This document shows, in pieces, positions 47,342 to 58,739 of a stretch of 64,000 nucleotides of DNA. Each line of letters starts with the position of its first letter. The first letter of the stretch is position 1. A model generated the notes under the pieces. It saw nothing but the letters and a program-made list of their open reading frames with translations. It did no database searches and was not told where the DNA came from. The stretch is from positions 2,775,971-2,839,970 of the forward strand of contig NW_024720711.1 of assembly GCF_018991925.1 (NCBI RefSeq), given 5' to 3'. The position numbers and the translations under genes were made by a program. Source of the stretch: Homarus americanus. Taxonomy: Eukaryota > Arthropoda > Malacostraca > Decapoda > Nephropidae.

Positions 47342-47405
47342 AGGTGAAGGAAGTTTTCTCTTTCTCTTTTCTTTTGCTGTAGGAAGTTTTCTCTCTCTAG
47401 CTGTA

Positions 47406-47440
<35 letters not shown>
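47286..47440. repeat. Two (CT)n microsatellites
   Basis: Perfect CT tracts at 47286-47339 and 47409-47438 surround a doubled GGAAGTTTTCTCT segment. Confidence 0.95.
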
Positions 47441-47517
47441 ACTGTACTGGTGAAGGTGTGTTGACTCCTAGGTATTATCTACTTTTATTTCGTCTCTCAC
47501 ACGCGAACACCTCCTCG

Positions 47518-47632
47518 ATAACACACATTTCCAGACTATAACACACATTTCCAGACTATAACACACATTTCCAGACTATAACACACATTTCCAGACTATA
47601 ACACACATTTCCAGACTATAACACACATTTCC
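47518..47632. repeat. 20-bp tandem repeat (AACACACATTTCCAGACTAT)
   Basis: Five and a half virtually identical units, a young small array. Confidence 0.97.
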
Positions 47633-47869
47633 TTCTGTAAAAGCTAGTTATTTCTTGCCCCCAAACTCTTCTTTCCTCGCTTGTAACAAACGTTTCCCAC
47701 CAAAAAGACTTTTTTCTCGCCAAATAACGCATCAGCTGGTTATATTTCATCTTACTCGGTGTAATAATCTTCTCTGCAATCGTTTTCAAAGAGGCTTACT
47801 TACTTTCTTTTAATATGCTTCAGTTATGGTCAGTATTGTTCCCTAATAACTATATTCTCAGCATAACAC

Positions 47870-48260
47870 GAACTGAGGTCATGTGTGGCGGCAAAATCTC
47901 CCAACCAATCACCGCGAAGGTCTCAAATGTAAACAAACCTGGGCAAGTGTTGACGAATGATTCATTTGAGTAAGTGTATTGTGAGTGCGCCGAGGGACTG
48001 CGAGGTGCGTCTTCCGTATACGGTTCTTAGGGTCGTGTTACGGCCGCCCTGGGCAGGGTGAGGGCCTCTCCGACGAGAAAATAAACCGCTGTCAGTCATG
48101 GCGGGCGCTAGACGGCTTAGGTGTCGGCCTCTGGCAACTGTTGCCACTGGCGGGAGCACCTCGCTTACACTCCAACTTAACGCTTCCTTGTAATCTTGCT
48201 GTTGATGGTTACAGTATTGGTCAATTATTTATGAACTTAATGAATGTGCCTGAGTAACTA
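47870..48260. other. Repeat-free GC-balanced island with small open frames
   Basis: Frames of 90 codons (+, 47985-48257) and 65 codons (-, 47962-48159) are open. The minus one starts at GCCCGCCATGA, a good initiation context, and reads MTDSGLFSRRRGPHPAQGG within it. Neither matches a family I know. It could be an exon of a nested gene, a regulatory element or chance. Confidence 0.25.
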
Positions 48261-48470
48261 CCGTTGTTGCAGGGTGTTACTCACAGCCGTTACTCGTCTA
48301 CAATAGTAATCACACCTTCACTTGATACAGTTTGTAAATCACATTAATGTCTATAATGTTTGCCATAATATTGTGTCAGTGTTTCGGACTTACAACCTTA
48401 AACTATGGAACATTTAAATTGGGATACTGACTCCCGATTCACAGGTCCTGATGTGATTCTGACCACACCG

Positions 48471-48471
<1 letters not shown>

Positions 48472-48531
<60 letters not shown>

Positions 48532-48532
48532 T
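48472..48532. repeat. (TTA)n microsatellite
   Basis: About 20 perfect TTA units immediately before the foldback element. Confidence 0.97.
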
Positions 48533-48565
48533 TACTCGTGTCACTCAGAGGTCCATAAGAATGTT

Positions 48566-48757
48566 GTACAGTCACCCACAAAAGTCTTGTCGCCTCTCCT
48601 GCTAAACTACGAACCCCAGATTCAGACTCGTGAATCCGAAGCATTTATGGACAGAATTATACCTCAATGTCAACTGCTTCGGGTTCATAAATCTGAATCT
48701 CGGGGTTCGTGGTTCAGGAGGAGAGGCAACGGGACTTGTGTGGGTGATGGACGGTAC
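48566..48757. mobile_element. Foldback/hairpin element, arms of about 80 bp
   Basis: The left arm (48566-48643) and right arm (48675-48757) are inverted, imperfect copies separated by a 31-bp loop. Matching blocks include ACGAACCCC with GGGGTTCGT, GATTCAGA with TCTGAATC and TCCGAAGCA with TGCTTCGGG. The outer parts TCACCCACA and TGTGTGGGTGA also pair. It has no ORF. It could be a miniature inverted-repeat element or a long hairpin transcript source. Confidence 0.8.
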
Positions 48758-48949
48758 AGTTACGTCGGAATGAATGAATCAGTAACGTAATGAGAGTAGT
48801 TGTAAATTATGATTCTCTCTTCAACTTTCCTTCTGTTTCACATTTTTTTTACAATTTTACTTTTAAATCTTCAAATATTTTAGACATTGTGTATAATTTT
48901 GGGGGCTATGATTCGCCAAAATATTAACTAACATTTTTTGATTCGGTAA

Positions 48950-49920
48950 GAGTGAGTATTGAGGGAAGTAACAGTGAGTAGCGAGGGAAGTAACAGTGAG
49001 TAGCGAGGGAAGTAACAGTGAGTAGCGAGGGAAGTAACAGTGAGTAGTGAGGGAAGTAACAGTGAGTAGCGAGGGAAGTAACAGTGAGTAGTGAGGGAAG
49101 TAACAGTGAGTAACGAGGGAAGTAACAGTGAGTAGTGAGGGAAGTAACAGTGAGTAACGAGGGAAGTAACAGTGAGTAGTAAGGGAAGTAACAATGAGTA
49201 GTGAGGGAAATAACAGTGAGTAGCGAGGGAAGTAACAGTGAGTAGTAAGGGAAGTAACAATGAGTAGCGAGGGAAGTAACAGTGAGTAGCGAGGGAAGTA
49301 ACAGTGAGTAGTGAGGAAGCAACAATGGAGAAGGAGGCGAATAGTGAGTAGCGAGGGAAGTAAATAGTGAGTAGCGAGGGAAGTAACAGTGAGTAGAGGG
49401 AAGTAACAGGAGTAGGAGGGAAGTAACAGTGAGTAGGAGGGGTTAACAATGAGTAGTGAGGGAAGTAAAGGAGAAGAGGAAGTAACAGGAGTAGTGAGGA
49501 AGTAACAGTGAGTAGGTGAGGGGAAGTAACAGTGAGAAAGCGAGGGAGAGCAGGAGAGGAGGAAGTAGCAGTGAGTAGCGAGGGAAGTAACAGTGAGTAG
49601 CGATGGAAGTAGCAGTGAGTAGCGAGGGAAGTAACAGTGAGTAGCGAGGGAAGTAACAGTCAGTATCGAGGAAAGTAACAAACAATAGCGATGAAAGTAA
49701 CAGTAGCGAGGGAAGTTAACAGACAGTATCGAAGAAAGTAACAATTAGAAGCGAGAAAAGTAACAGTAAATAACGTAGGAAAGTAACAGTGAATAACGGG
49801 GGAAGTAACAGTAAGTAAGGAGAGAAAGTAACAATCAGTAGCGAGAGGGAAAGTAACAGTGAGTAGCGAGGGAAAGTAACAACGAGTAAGGAGGGAAAGT
49901 AACAGACCGTAACGAGGTGA
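48950..49920. repeat. 1-kb minisatellite, 22-bp unit
   Basis: About 42 units of GAGGGAAGTAACAGTGAGTA with GC/GT variants. Units are nearly identical at 48950-49310 and progressively decayed to the right. The 293-codon minus-strand frame is an artefact. Confidence 0.95.
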
Positions 49921-50310
49921 AGGTGAGGAAACATAAAGCTGACAGAAATAGACTGATTTTTTTTCGCTGTTGGACAATTTCGCGAGGTATTTGCCACCCA
50001 AGTTAATTATTAGCAGAAACATGACGAGGCTGAACCATAACCAGTGTAAGTTAACGGAGGCATTTTTGTACTCGGGGGAGATTTTGGCATTTTTTTCGGG
50101 TTTTATGTTTTTTTTTAGAGAGGCCAATACCTTGTTAGTGGGCACCGGACATGGCACACTCACTCACTCACTACACCGACCCACACACACACTACACACA
50201 TGTCTCCGAGTATGTTAGATTCTCACTTGTTTCTGTTTGGCTGTGACGTGTATCAATTCTCGGTTAGGTGAGGTACGGTAGATGGATTGATGTCTGTATC
50301 TATCTGTCTG

Positions 50311-50470
50311 TCTGGATGGATGGATGGATGGATGGATGGATGGATGGATGGCGGTTTGTTTGGGTGTTTGTTTGTCTATATGTATGTTTGTATGTTTGTA
50401 TGTTTGTTTATTTGTTTGGATGTCTGTGTTTGTCTGTCTGTTTGGATGTCTGTCTCTGGCTGTCAATATG
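50311..50470. repeat. (GGAT)n and TGTTTG repeats
   Basis: (GGAT)n at 50313-50351, then TGTTTGTATGTTTG-type words to 50460. Confidence 0.93.
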
Positions 50471-50533
50471 AAATAAAGAAGAACAGTTGGTTATGTCGCC
50501 TCGCCTGAAGATTAGCGCAAAGGTTAGTGTTAG

Positions 50534-50960
50534 GGTATAGGTTAGGTTAGGTTAGGTTAGGTTAGGTTAGGTTAGGTTAGGTTAGGTTAGGTTAGGTTAG
50601 GTTAGGTTAGTTTAGTGTTAGGGTATAGGTTAGGTTAGTTAGTATTAGGTTAGGTTAGTTTAGCGTTAGGGTATAGGTTAGGTTAGTTAGTATTAGGTTA
50701 GCGATAAGTTATGTTAGGTTAGCGTTAGACTGCTTAAACACGAGATGAAAAATGCAGAGTGAAATGGTTAGGTTAGTTTAGGTTAGATTAGATTAGGTTA
50801 GCGCTAGGTTAGATTAGGTTTGCGCTAGGTTAGATTAGGTTAGCGCTAGGTTAGATTAGGTTCGCGCTAGGTTAGATTAGGTTAGAGCTAGGTTAGATTA
50901 GGTTAGCGCTAGGTTAGATTAGGTTAGCGCTAGGTTAGATTAGTTAGGATAGGTTAGCGT
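50534..50960 (+). repeat. (TTAGG)n telomere-type block with 234-bp duplication
   Basis: About 14 perfect GGTTA units lie at 50539-50611. Degenerate TTAGG words follow, then eight 21-bp units with GCGCTAGGTTAGATTAGGTT (50775-50945). The segment GTTAGCGTTAGACTGCTTAA occurs at about 50718 and 50952, showing a larger duplication. Confidence 0.9.
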
Positions 50961-51164
50961 TAGACTGCTTAAACATGAGGTGAATATGAAGAGTGGAAGG
51001 GTTAAGAACTTTGTGATCCGTAATTTGAATAAAAATATAAATATCGGAGGCCATTGTGGTGTGGCCCCAGCGTCGAGGTCTGGTGTAGCGCCTCAGAGCA
51101 TCTCGTGGAATCGCTTCAGATAAATTTGTTTACGGGCGGGAAGTCAGGTGGCACCATGACTGAT

Positions 51165-51575
51165 TTATAAGGTGGCACTGTGTCTTATAAGGTGGCACTG
51201 TGTCTAATAAGGTGGCACTGTGTCTAATAAGGTGGCACTGTGACTTATAAGGTGGCATTGTGTCTTATAAGGTGGCACTGTGACTTATAAGGTGGCACTG
51301 TGTCTAATAAGGTGGCACTGTGTCTAATAAGGTGGCACTGTGACTTATAAGGTGGCATTGTGTCTTATAAGGTGGCACTGTGACTTATAAGGTGGCACTG
51401 TGTCTTATAAGGTGGCACCGTGTCTTATAAGGTGGCACCGTGCTTTATAAGGTGGCTCCGTGTTATATAAGGTGGCTCCGTGTTATATAAGGTGGCTCCG
51501 TGTTTTATAAGGTGGCTCCGTGTTTTATAAGGTGGCTCTGTGTTTTATAAGGTGGCCCCGTGTCTTATACAGTGG
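51165..51575. repeat. Minisatellite, 20-bp unit (TTATAAGGTGGCACTGTGTC)
   Basis: About 20 units. Left units carry GGCACTGTG and right units GGCTCCGTG, showing a directional gradient of variants. Confidence 0.96.
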
Positions 51576-51577
51576 CA

Positions 51578-51579
<2 letters not shown>

Positions 51580-51613
<34 letters not shown>

Positions 51614-51634
51614 ACACATATATATATATATATA
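51580..51634. repeat. (CT)n and (TA)n microsatellites
   Basis: (CT)n at 51581-51610 and (AT)n at 51617-51635. Confidence 0.95.
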
Positions 51635-52124
51635 TCCAGGGCAGTGTGGTGGTGTTAGCGGTCACTTTCAGGTGTGAACAAGCCAACATGAAGACGTCTG
51701 GTAACATATCCAGACGCTTCCCTCCACCTGACGCGCCACACGTTTGCGGAGTGTGGTGGGGGGGGGGGGTTGGTCTATTTAAGGAGGGGATCGGTCCGTA
51801 GGAGGGGGAAAGAGGGTTTAGGTTCGTATGAAGGGGAGGTGACCTTATTTTAGGGCAATGGCCTGATTTAAGAATAATGGGTAAAGCTTATTTAGGGTGA
51901 TGACGGCCCTCAGTCTATATAAACAGATGTAAATGGTTTGTTAAATCTTTGGTGTCTCTTGTAAATAATTTGGCGTTATTGTGTAAAATATGAGTAATGA
52001 CTTTATTGTATTCTTTTGTAAATGATGATTGTTGTTTAAAAATTTGTAAATGATTTCTCTGTAAAATTTTGAATTTTGTGAATGACTGTTTTGGGTGGTA
52101 TGAAAGATTTTGTAAATAACGGGG
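51635..52124. other. Unique intron sequence
   Basis: Includes an 11-bp G run near 51757 and AT-rich DNA with repeated TTTGTAAATGATT words (51950-52110). No gene is seen. Confidence 0.5.
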
Positions 52125-52735
52125 AGATGGGCGTGGAGGGGAGGTGGGCGTGGAGGGGAGGTGGGTGTGGGCGGAGGTGGAGGTCTGGAAGAGGTGTGGA
52201 GGGTAGGTGGGGGTGTGGGGGGAGGGATGTGGAGGGGAAGTGCCAGTGATGCCACACGAACAATGGCACTCTTGGGGCATTACCTATTCATTATTATCAA
52301 ACTGCCGCTACGTCCTTAATCAGCCCCTGGCACCTCCTTCATTCTTTCTTTCTTCCTCCTCCTTTCCTTGTTATTTCCTCCTCCTTTCTTCTCCTTTCCT
52401 TTTTCTTTCCTCCTGTTCTAGCCTGGGTCTCCTAATGTCCTGTCATACCTACCTCACCCCCTCCCTCCCTCTCTCCTCACCCCGTCCCTCCTCCCTCATC
52501 AACCCCACCTCCCCATCAACCCCACTCACCCATCAACCCCACCTACCCCATCAACCCCACCTCCCCATCAACCCCACCTCCCATCAACCCCACCTCCCCT
52601 CATATACCTCCTTTATGAGGGACAGGTGAGAGGGTGTTGTTTCTCCCTCTCCCTTCCTCTCTCCCTCCACACCCCAAAACACCATGAACTAGTCAACTAA
52701 CAGGCCCTCCCTCCCTCCCTCCCTCCCTCCTTCCA
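52125..52735. repeat. GGTGGG repeats, ATCAACCCCACCTCCCC minisatellite and (CCCT)n
   Basis: G-rich GGGGAGGTGGGYGTGGA units (52125-52245), about seven 17-bp units ATCAACCCCACCTCCCC (52497-52600), and (CCCT)n at 52706-52731. Confidence 0.85.
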
Positions 52736-53115
52736 CGCCTCAGAGCACCAAGAAATGTCTCGTGCACACAATTACTAATTCATTGGACTATTTTTGTCTC
52801 CTAGGGACCTAAGGAGATAAATTGTCTCCAGGAGTCGTTTGGGAGACTTTTTGTGTGTGTTTGGAGAACTTGGACACGTCTTAAGGTTGAATTACCAAAT
52901 TTCCATACAAATGAATCTTGAGCTAAATTCACGTTAGAGTTGAGTATAAGTGTGGAAAGTGGTGCTGGCTCTTGTGTTGGTGTGAGGGGGAGGGTAGGAG
53001 GGGTGAAGGCCGGATGAGGGAGACGAGAGATGGATGAGGGAGAGGAAGGGGGTGTGAGGGTGAGAGGAAGGTGTGGAAGTAAGGGAAATGAGAGTGAGGG
53101 AGGGGGCAAGGATGT

Positions 53116-53169
53116 TGACGTCACCAACCACAACACTATGACGTCACCACCCACCCCTCTATGACGTCA
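53116..53169. promoter_or_regulatory. Three perfect CRE octamers at 23-bp spacing
   Basis: TGACGTCA lies at 53116-53123, 53139-53146 and 53162-53169, each followed by CCA. The 23-bp phase keeps them about two helical turns apart. The motif is certain; CREB/ATF binding is inferred. Confidence 0.4.
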
Positions 53170-53371
53170 CCAACCCCAACGTGACCTTCCAGACCTAATT
53201 ACGTTCTGGAGGTCAAAGGGCAACTGGAAGGGCAGAAATTACAGGTGTTTTAATCTCTTCAAGGATAGATAAATAGATGGTGACCACCTTTACCCAGCAG
53301 ACAGAACTCAAAGGTCAGAGGTCAACTGGACAGGTCAAGGAAAGACGAAAACACAATTTTCTTTGGTTAGA

Positions 53372-53440
53372 CGAGATAGATAGATAGACAGACAGATAGA
53401 TAGATAGATAGATATATAGATAGATAGATAGATATATAAT
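53372..53440. repeat. (GATA)n microsatellite
   Basis: GATA units with GACA and TATA interruptions. The 53441-53826 stretch after it is T- and GTT-rich intron. Confidence 0.93.
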
Positions 53441-53824
53441 GAGCATAATTACATAGTACATAATATATCATGTTCTGTACCTGATTGGCACCTGAAGGTC
53501 ATTGGTCAAGTATAAAAGCCAGGGGTCACGGGTCATAGTTGTCAGTCTTATCATTTTGTCCTTATTTTTTGTTTCTGTTTCTCTTGTATTGTTGTTGTTA
53601 CTTTTGCTTTCGTTTTGTTGTTGTTTTTGTTCCTGTTGTATTGTTGTTTAATATTCTTGTCTTTTCATTTGTTATCACTTTTATATTATTTCGTTTGAGT
53701 GATTTTAATGTTTTTGTTTTAAATTGTAAGTCTCCTTTTGTTATTGTTTGAGTGATGATTTATCCCTTAAGTACCAGTGGGATCTTCAGATGTTGACCTA
53801 ACACTCAAGCGATAGCCTCATTCT

Positions 53825-53826
<2 letters not shown>

Positions 53827-53879
<53 letters not shown>
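53827..53879. repeat. (GA)n microsatellite
   Basis: A perfect GA tract of about 53 bp. Confidence 0.97.
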
Positions 53880-53881
<2 letters not shown>

Positions 53882-54089
53882 ACCTGCTAACTAATACCAC
53901 CAGGTGAGGAGAAAAGCTCTTAATTATTGGTAATGAACTACAAGACGAGGGGCTGAGAAGTGCAAATTAAAATACACCCAATATAATGACCTCGTTAGCC
54001 CGCAGGTAATGATGGTTGGAGTGTAAATAGAGACACACACCTCTTAATCTCTTACTTATAAAGACTAGTTAAACTTTATAAAGAATTCG

Positions 54090-54800
54090 AACGTGGTGAG
54101 AGGTGATTGGGGGAAGGAGGTGATTGGGGGAAGGAGGTTGGAGGAAAGAGGAGGTGGTTGGGGGGAAGGAGGTGGTTGGGGAAGAGGTGTTGATTGGGGG
54201 AAGGTGGTGATTGGGGAGAGAGGAGGTGATTGGGGAAGGAGGTGATTGGAGGAAGGAGGTGATTGGGGGAAGGAGGTGATTGGAGGAAGGATGTGGTGGA
54301 GGAAGGGAGGTGATTGGGGAAGAGTGATTGGGGGAAGAGGTGATTGGGGGTAGGAGGTGGTTGGGGGGAAGAGGAGGAGGTGGTTGGGGAAGGGAGGTGA
54401 TTGGGGGAAGAGGAGGTGATTGGGGAAGGAGAATTGATTGGGGAAGAGTGATTGGGGGAAGGAGGTGATTGGAGGAAGGGAGGTGATTGGGGGTAGGAGG
54501 TGATTGGGGGAAGGAGGTGATTGGGGGAAGGTGATTGGGTGGACAGGTGATTGGAGGAAGGGGAGGTGATTGGAGGAAGGAGGTGATTGGGAAGGGAGGT
54601 GATGATTGGGGGTAGGAGGTGGTTGGGGAAGGAGGTGATTGGGGGAAGGAGGTGATTGGGGGAAGGAGGTGATTGGGGGAAGGAGGTGATTGGAGGAAGG
54701 AGGTTATTGGGGGAAGGAGGTGATTGGGGGAAGGAGGTGATTGGGGGAAGGAGGTGATTGGAGGAAGGAGGTGATTGGGTGGACAGGTGATTGCGGGGAA
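54090..54800. repeat. Minisatellite, 17-bp unit (GGAGGTGATTGGGGGAA)
   Basis: About 40 units with GGGGGAA/GGAGGAA variants and small deletions. The 250-codon minus-strand frame (Ser/Pro/Asn/His) is an artefact. Confidence 0.95.
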
Positions 54801-55087
54801 AGGTAAGTTGCTCAATAACATTACCTGGGTATGATTTTAATTAATGCCATATGTTTGTAGATATAGAGTCAACTGTGTATAGGTATATAGAGCCTTAGGG
54901 TGTTGTATCATAGAGCCATCATAAGGTCAGGAGGTGTTTACAGGAGGGTTGTTGAACGTCTTGGAGGGGGTGAAGAGTGTCCGGGCGTGGTGGTGGCTGG
55001 TGACGTTATCTCTTGGATGACTGAGAACACTTATTATCCTACTTGCATCGTTATCACCACCGTCAACAACCACAACACAAGCGAGAG

Positions 55088-55330
55088 GAAAGACAACAAA
55101 AACAGCGGCAAGAGCAACAAAAACAGCGGCAAGAGCAATAAAAACAGCGGCAAGAGCAATAAAAACAGCGGCAAGAGCAATAAAAACAGCGGCAAGAGCA
55201 ACAAAAACAGCGGCAAGAGCAACAAAAATAGCGGCAAAGGCAACAAAAACAGCGGCAAGAGCAACAAAAACAGCGGCAAGAGCAACAAAAACAGTGGCAA
55301 CAGAGGCAAAAAACAGTGGCAACAGAGGCA
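55088..55330. repeat. Minisatellite, 21-bp unit (AACAGCGGCAAGAGCAACAA)
   Basis: About eleven units, each exactly seven codons, encode KNSGKSN in one + frame and run open from 54900 to 55352. No upstream splice or initiation logic was found. Confidence 0.93.
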
Positions 55331-55444
55331 GCAGCAGCCATTAAGTGGATGATGACCATAACAAGGTTTAGGAACAAGAGCTATTATACTGGTGTCCAAA
55401 ACCAAGCACAAGTTGACCCAACAACTGTGTTTATGGCTGATAAT

Positions 55445-55770
55445 CCACTGCCACCACCATTACTACCACCACCTACCACCATTATTGCCACCACCATTAC
55501 TACCACCACCTACCTCTATTACTGCCACCATCATTACTACCACCACCTACCACCATTACTGCCACCACCTACCACCATTATTGCCACCACCATTACTACC
55601 ACCACCTACCTCCATTACTGCCACCATCATTACTACCACCACCTACCTCCATTACTGCCACCATCATTACTACCACCACCTACCTCCATTACTGCCACCA
55701 TCATTACTACCACCACCTACCTCCATTACTGCCACCATCATTACTACCACTACTATGACCACCACTACTG
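55445..55770. repeat. ACC/ATT-rich minisatellite, about 42-bp unit
   Basis: Units contain ACCTCCATTACTGCCACCAT and CATTACTACCACCACC, about seven copies, partly truncated. Confidence 0.92.
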
Positions 55771-55879
55771 CCGCCACCAGCTGGAGTTAAGTCACCTGCA
55801 CCACCACCTACAGGAACACCTTCAGGACTGTTTCCTAAAAGCCACGAGATCCTGACAGATCTTAACGACAGCTGCAACA

Positions 55880-56045
55880 CTCCCAGCCTCTCGTCATCAA
55901 CAAGAATAACAACAATAAAAACATCAGTAACAACAACAACAATATCAATAACAGCAATAAAAGTCTCATAACAGGTCAACAGCAACAGCATCAATAAGAA
56001 CAGCATTAACAACAGCAGCAGCAGCATTAAACAGCAATATCAACC
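55880..56045. repeat. AAC/AGC triplet-rich low complexity
   Basis: AACAACAGCAGCAATA-type words. No gene is seen. The 56046-56845 stretch after it is unique intron with a pyrimidine patch at 56385-56470. Confidence 0.7.
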
Positions 56046-56847
56046 AAATCCAAGTACCATTAGCACCCCAAGGCGTTGAGAGAGAGTTGGGGGGAGAGGG
56101 TAGAGGAGGGGTGTGAGATGTGGAGGGGTGAGGAATGTCTGTATAGATAACACCAAAATCCTGTCGATTCTGGAGGCTAAATTCACTTATATTTCCTCCC
56201 CTCCCCTCTCCTCCCCCTGGAAACTTTGGCTGGTGCTAGGTGCTTTGGTCTTGATGGAAGCGCACCTTATTTATGAGCCAACTTTGTGCCGTGTGGTCGC
56301 TGCTGCTGTTGATTTATGGGTAATGGTGTGAGTTTTACCGCTCACATGACTCCCCATCTTTTATCCGACGAGGCCTCACACCCCATCCTGCCTCCCCCCT
56401 CCCCCCATCTCTTCCCTTCCCTCCTCCTCCTCCCCCCCCCATCTCCTACCACCTACCTTCCTTTCTCCCCCCAGCCCATTCTCAGTTCGCCAGTTCTTCT
56501 GCCCTCCCGTCCACCTTTACCAGATATTCAAAGATTCTTACAGTACATAATCTATAATCTTTCCCCTGACAAGAGGTAAACACCATGTGACTAGGTAGAG
56601 TCTCAGGGCAATATCATCGCCATTTTGACCCCCCTCCCCCTTTCCACCCTCATCTTGTAATTTAATAAGTGGGTAAATTTGATGAGTTTTCACGTCGCCA
56701 TTCAAGTAAGAAGTTCAATTTAAGATTTTTTGCGAGAAAGTCGAGGCTTCTGGATTTTTTCCCGTCACTCGTAGACTTTTCTTCATGCTTGTGTCTATAG
56801 TTGCGTGAGCTAGCTTCATAAATGCCTCTCCTGATTGACTTGATGGA

Positions 56848-58412
56848 CCTGTTCCCCACTGCACCCCAGCCCCATCCCACATTGTACCCCAGCCCCCAGC
56901 ACACTGCACCCCAGCCCTATCCCACACTGCACCCCCAGCACACTTCAGCCCTATCCCACACTGCACCCTCAGCCCTATCTCACACTGCACCCCCAGCCCT
57001 ATCTCACACTGCACCCCAGCCCTATCCCACACTGCACCCCAGCCCTATCTCACACTGCACCCCCAGCCCTATCCCACACTGCACCCCAGCCCTATCCCAC
57101 ACTGTACCCCCAGCCCTATCTCACACTGCACCCCCAGCCCTATCTCACACTGCACCCCCAGCCCTATCTCACACTGCACCCCAGCCCCTATCTCACACTG
57201 CACCCCAGCCCATCCCACACTGCACCCCCAGCCCTATCCCCACACTGCACCCCCAGCCCTATCCCACACTGCACCCCAGCCCTATCTCACACTGCACCCC
57301 CAGCCCTATCCCACACTGCACCCCAGCCCTATCTCACACTGCCCATCCCACACTGCACCCCAGCCCCTATCTCACACTGCACCCCCCAGCCCTATCTCAC
57401 ACTGCACCCCAGCCCATCCCACACTGCACCCCCAGCCCCCCACTGCACCCCCAGCCCTATCTCACACTGCACCCCCAGCCCTATCCCACACTGCACCCCC
57501 AGCCCATCTCACACTGCACCCCCAGCCCTATCTCACACTGCCCCCAGCCCATCCCACACTGCACCCCAGCCCTATCCCACACTGCACCCCAGCCCCATCT
57601 CACACTGCACCCCAGCCCTATCCACTCCCTACACTGCACCCCCAGCCCTATCTCACACTGCACCCCAGCCCCATCTGCACCCCCAGCCCCACACACTGCA
57701 CCCCCAGCCCTATCTCACACTGCACCCCAACCCCATCCCACACTGCACACTGCACCCCCAGCCCTATCTCACACTGCACCCCCAGCCCCCCACACTGCAC
57801 CCCTATCCCACACTGCACCCCAGCCCTATCTCACACTGCACCCCAGCCCTATCCCACACTGCACCCCCAACCCCATCCCACACTGCACCCCAGCCCTATC
57901 TCACACTGCACCCCAGCCCTATCCCACACTCATCCCACACTGCACCCCCAGCCCTATCTCACACTGCACCCCAGCCCTATCTCACACTGCACCCCCAGCC
58001 CTATCTCACACTGTACCCCAGCCCCATCTCACACTGCACCTCCAGCCCTATCTCACTGCACCCCAGCCCTATCTCACACTGCACCCCCAGCCCCATCACA
58101 CTGCACCCCCAGCCCCATCCCACACTGCACCCCAGCCCTATCCCACACTGCACCCCAGCCCTATCTCACACTGCACCCCAGCCCTATCTCACACTGCACC
58201 CCAGCCCTATCCCACACTGCACCCCAGCCCTATCTCACACTGCACCCCAACCCATCCCACACTGCACCCCCCAGCCCATCCCACACTGCACCCCAGCCCT
58301 ATCCCACACTGCACCCCCAGCCCATTCCACACTGCACCCCAGCCCCATCCCACACTGCACCCCCAGCCCTATCTCACACTGCACCCCAGCCCTATCTCAC
58401 ACTGACCCCCAG
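56848..58412. repeat. 1.57-kb C-rich minisatellite, 23/24-bp unit
   Basis: About 65 units of CACACTGCACCCCAGCCCTA with TCC or TCT. C-run length (4-5) and the loss of CTAT cause 20-25 bp variants. The unit has no stop codon on the + strand in any frame, so a 527-codon open frame results. This is the longest frame in the window and is not a gene. Confidence 0.96.
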
Positions 58413-58509
58413 CTCTATAGGTATGAACATTTCACGCTAAAATGTTCATGAAATTATACCATCTGTCTCCTTGAACACACATGTAGCTATATGTATGTCG
58501 TATGTATTT

Positions 58510-58510
<1 letters not shown>

Positions 58511-58559
<49 letters not shown>
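58511..58559. repeat. (CA)n microsatellite
   Basis: A perfect CA tract of about 49 bp. Confidence 0.97.
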
Positions 58560-58563
<4 letters not shown>

Positions 58564-58739
58564 TCTCCGCGTCTTATGAATTATAAAACAGCCTTCAGGT
58601 CGACATGACTGTTTTATTTACAATATGTTTGGGAGTCAGAAGAAATTACAATAGGGAGATGAAACAAGTAAAGTAATTGCGCACGAATCTCCTGAGAGCC
58701 ATCCACCCGGCCCGAGCGATCACCTCACCTCCTGCAAGC

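Noticed and set aside
48863..49744. 293-codon minus-strand frame
   Set aside because: Lies on the 22-bp minisatellite; overlapping frames are equally open.
50534..50960. True telomere
   Set aside because: Only about 70 bp is perfect TTAGG and it is flanked on both sides by long non-telomeric DNA.
54069..54821. 250-codon minus-strand frame
   Set aside because: Product of the 17-bp minisatellite.
56822..58405. 527-codon open frame, the longest in the window
   Set aside because: It coincides with a 23/24-bp C-rich tandem array whose unit has no stop in any + frame. Indels change frame constantly and no domain is present.
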